A stretch of 64,000 nucleotides of DNA from assembly GCF_033723955.1 (NCBI RefSeq), contig NZ_CP137555.1, positions 1,446,501 through 1,510,500 on the forward strand, in the 5' to 3' direction. Under the pieces are notes generated by a model, which worked only from the letters and a program-made list of their open reading frames with translations, searched no databases and was not told the origin of the DNA. This DNA comes from Microbulbifer pacificus (lineage in GTDB: Bacteria; Pseudomonadota; Gammaproteobacteria; Pseudomonadales; Cellvibrionaceae). Of the stretch, positions 61,762-64,000 are shown piece after piece. Numbering within the stretch: the first letter of the stretch is position 1; every line of letters starts with the position of its first letter. The position numbers and the translations under genes were made by a program.

Positions 61762-64000
61762 TCAATTTGAGAACTCCACCCGTGGCGCGCCGAAGTCGCT
61801 ACCAACATAGTCCGGGGCACACTGGATAAAATCTTTCTGGTCGAGGCCGGCGTCGATGAAAAATTTCTGCACCTGGCGACTGCGGCGACTGGAAAGTTCC
61901 AGCAGTTCTTCGCGCAGCCCCCGCGGTGGGTCGCGATAAAATGCCTCGCGCTGTTCGCGGCTGGTACGTAGCGCGCTCACTTCATACGGGAACATATTTT
62001 CCAGATCTGGCACCGTCGCCACGGCACAGATTCCAGGACGCGCCTTGGGATTGTCACGCATTTCCTCGATCATGCTGTTCAGGCTCGCGGTGGCGGAAGC
62101 ACTCAGCTCATCACTGCCCGGGGCAAACTCCAGCTCCGAAAAACTCGGTGCGCGAAAACGCGCCCACGCGAGCTTGGCGAGGCTGTAAACACCCACCGGG
62201 GTGAAATACGCAAACAGCGCCTCTAGGATCGCGCGTTGCAAAAGGTCGCTGAAGATAAAACTGAAACTGAATTTTGGATCGTAGAGGTCACCGGTGACCG
62301 GCATTTTGAAGCGTACGTCGCCATTGCCATCTTTCAGCAATGCCAGCGCCAGGCCAAGCGGGATGATGCTCCGTTTCACTTTCAGGTGGTCGGAATCGCG
62401 CACCCGCCGCACCTTGATTTTCTGGAGTTCCATCTGGGCAAGTGCATCGACCTGGTTGTCCTCCACCTTCATGTCCACTACGGCATTCAGCTGTCCCTGC
62501 AGAATTTTGTAGCCGAGCAGCGCGGCCATATAAGGGGTCGCGGGGATCAGGTTGGCGCCCTCCACATAGCCCAGCAAAGACGCGTCCCAGTGGTTGTTTT
62601 CCAGCAGGTTGACCTGCCCGGACAGGTGCATCTCACTGAAACCGCCGGGGCGCGCACTCAGAAGCATCAACGCTGGCGGGTCTTCGTTGTAGTTGCTGAG
62701 ACCGCGCCACAGCATATTCACACGGTGCACCGGAAGCATGGCCTGGTAGTCGTAAGTGTTGTCGAGCCATAGAAAGCGTCCCTGATCCACCACTAACTGA
62801 CGCACCCGGTAGCGGAAACGGTTGGCTCTTTGCGCTATGTCCTCGCGCTGAAAGTGATAGCGCTTCAGTGCAGGAGTTTCACTGCGAAAACGCTGCCAGG
62901 CTCCCAGGTCTCCCTCGGGTCCGCGGGCCAGCATGCTGTGGGGCTTGATCAGGTCGATGGTGTCAATGTTGAGAATTTTCTCTGCGGGAAAATATTCAAA
63001 CTGATCCAACCGCAGCAATTCAATTTCGGTATTCCACGGATGATTGACATAGTCCTGCGCGCGCTCGTCGCGGTGAAACAGTTTGCTGTCGGCTATTTCC
63101 AGATAGAGCAGACGGAACACGTCTTTTGCGATGGTCAATGCGCGGGCATCGGCGTATTCCGTTTCCAGCAGGCGATCGCCGTCCGTATCCCGCACCCTCA
63201 GCTGATCCAGTCGTACCTGCGCAAGCTCCAGCCGGCGAGCGGCAACATCGAAATGACCGGTGGCAAGCAGTTCCTGCAGATCGAAGCAGAAATCGACGTC
63301 GTCGATATAGCCGCGGGGAACACAGCTGCGAATGTTTTTCAGCAACAGGTTTTCGCTCACCAGTTCACGGGCGCCAAATCCCAGTTCGGCCGCTTCCACG
63401 GTGTCAATTTCCAGCAACGGCGATGGCAGCCCCGCGGGAAAATCCGCCTGGGTCATACGCAGCCCCTCCACGCGGAAATTACGGAAGTGGCGCTGGGTAC
63501 TGCCGCTGCGCCCTTCCGCCAGCATTATCTTGTGTTCGCTACCAATGGAGACGCGGTCCACCTCGTAACAGGGAGCGAGGGACTTTTCCCCAAGTTTGAA
63601 TGGGCTGAGACAACCGCTGATCCCGGACAATTCTCCCCGCTGAAGTTCCAACGCGTTGGCGGACAACGCCAGCCCATTGAGGCCGAGCCGGGTAAAGCCG
63701 AGGCGCAGGCGGTTGTCCTGGCGCAGCGCAAAGTCCTCCACCGTCACTGCGCCATCGAGGCGCAGTACTTCCCCCTTTTCCAGGGACGGCGAGCCCGCCA
63801 GCTGCAGCCGGCCAATGGAGATACACATGGGCTGGTCGCCGGTATCGCTATTGGTACTCCCCAGCACCGGAGGCAGGCAGCCGGAAACCCCCTGCGCCGC
63901 CAGATTTTCCACCTGTATGCGCGCGCCGCCGGCCCAGCTCAGAGATTGCCAGGCCAGCTGCGACAATTGCAGCTTCGGTGTTTCGCGCTGGGCTGGCACG
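61762..64000 (-). CDS. DUF748/AsmA-like envelope protein, N-terminal part outside the window
   Basis: Large envelope protein of the DUF748/AsmA-like group, of which 745 codons to the stop at 61762 are visible; the frame is open at the right edge, so the GTG at 63999 is not a supported start. Features are repeated beta-strand segments (LRLGFTRLGLNGLALSANAL, LLEIDTVEAAELGFGARELV), the DUF748 block MLWRGLSNYNEDPP, LSGQVNLLENN, YVEGANLIPATPYMAALLGY and a C-terminal OmpA-like piece ELEFAPGSDELSASATASLN. Family members span the periplasm and are thought to help lipid transport or outer-membrane maintenance. Aconitase follows 72 bases downstream. Confidence 0.85.
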   Translation of the reverse strand, partial: VPAQRETPKLQLSQLAWQSLSWAGGARIQVENLAAQGVSGCLPPVLGSTNSDTGDQPMCISIGRLQLAGSPSLEKGEVLRLDGAVTVEDFALRQDNRLRLGFTRLGLNGLALSANALELQRGELSGISGCLSPFKLGEKSLAPCYEVDRVSIGSEHKIMLAEGRSGSTQRHFRNFRVEGLRMTQADFPAGLPSPLLEIDTVEAAELGFGARELVSENLLLKNIRSCVPRGYIDDVDFCFDLQELLATGHFDVAARRLELAQVRLDQLRVRDTDGDRLLETEYADARALTIAKDVFRLLYLEIADSKLFHRDERAQDYVNHPWNTEIELLRLDQFEYFPAEKILNIDTIDLIKPHSMLARGPEGDLGAWQRFRSETPALKRYHFQREDIAQRANRFRYRVRQLVVDQGRFLWLDNTYDYQAMLPVHRVNMLWRGLSNYNEDPPALMLLSARPGGFSEMHLSGQVNLLENNHWDASLLGYVEGANLIPATPYMAALLGYKILQGQLNAVVDMKVEDNQVDALAQMELQKIKVRRVRDSDHLKVKRSIIPLGLALALLKDGNGDVRFKMPVTGDLYDPKFSFSFIFSDLLQRAILEALFAYFTPVGVYSLAKLAWARFRAPSFSELEFAPGSDELSASATASLNSMIEEMRDNPKARPGICAVATVPDLENMFPYEVSALRTSREQREAFYRDPPRGLREELLELSSRRSRQVQKFFIDAGLDQKDFIQCAPDYVGSDFGAPRVEFSN

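Noticed and set aside
1..64000. CRISPR arrays, insertion sequences, integrases, prophage genes, tRNA or rRNA
   Set aside because: No regularly spaced repeats, transposase or integrase motifs, or RNA signatures were seen on either strand.

Overview
The window reads as chromosome of a GC-rich, marine-type gammaproteobacterium. Two TonB-dependent receptors, AceK, MsrPQ, SelO, Ppk1/Ppx, DUF1302/DUF1329 envelope proteins and sulfatases together suggest the Microbulbifer/Cellvibrionales neighbourhood; this is an inference from gene content, not from a marker gene. There are 43 supported protein genes (both edge genes are partial) and no tRNA, rRNA, CRISPR array or insertion sequence that I can see.

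Layout. 1-3469 (-): a secreted alpha/beta hydrolase plus a NatAB-like ABC exporter, with ATGA overlaps. 3658-5906: a hypothetical gene, a 376-base gap holding two variable-arm repeat elements, and a YdhF-like aldo/keto reductase. 6003-12866: a phosphate-scavenging locus with a beta-propeller phytase lipoprotein behind a three-unit Pho box, a TonB receptor, and a divergent PhoX-type phosphatase. 13055-15165: a tightly coupled pair of unrecognised genes. 15279-25726: mainly housekeeping and stress genes (MsrPQ, a 48-aa membrane protein, MarC, AceK, a small lipoprotein, Ppk1, Ppx, SelO). 25849-30578: a TonB receptor, a secreted CehA/McbA-type PHP metallohydrolase and a DUF2147 protein, followed by a third repeat element. 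30761-33822: a MarR-controlled EmrAB-type efflux operon.

33991-51917 is the most distinctive region: DUF1329, DUF1302, an AraC regulator, a YCF48-like protein with an RND/MMPL transporter, an arylsulfatase lipoprotein, a coniferyl-type aldehyde dehydrogenase, a GMC alcohol dehydrogenase, a second AraC paralogue and an SdsA-type alkyl sulfatase. Alkyl sulfatase, GMC oxidase and aldehyde dehydrogenase form a plausible alkyl sulfate to alcohol to aldehyde to acid path. The promoters of the ycf48-RND operon and the GMC gene share a precisely spaced motif, partly present before the alkyl sulfatase gene. The two AraC proteins have nearly the same recognition helices, so I infer one regulon for uptake, desulfation and oxidation of sulfated or hydrophobic substrates.

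51993-64000: ParC, a DUF2214 membrane protein, FetAB-like iron export, a PYROXD2-like FAD oxidoreductase, an orphan PI-PLC-like protein, an aconitase and a partial DUF748/AsmA-like protein.

The observations I rate highest are (1) the shared promoter architecture of the sulfatase/oxidation cluster, (2) a dispersed element whose outer and inner stems differ between copies yet stay complementary while the single-stranded parts are conserved, and (3) the unrecognised two-gene module at 13055-15165.
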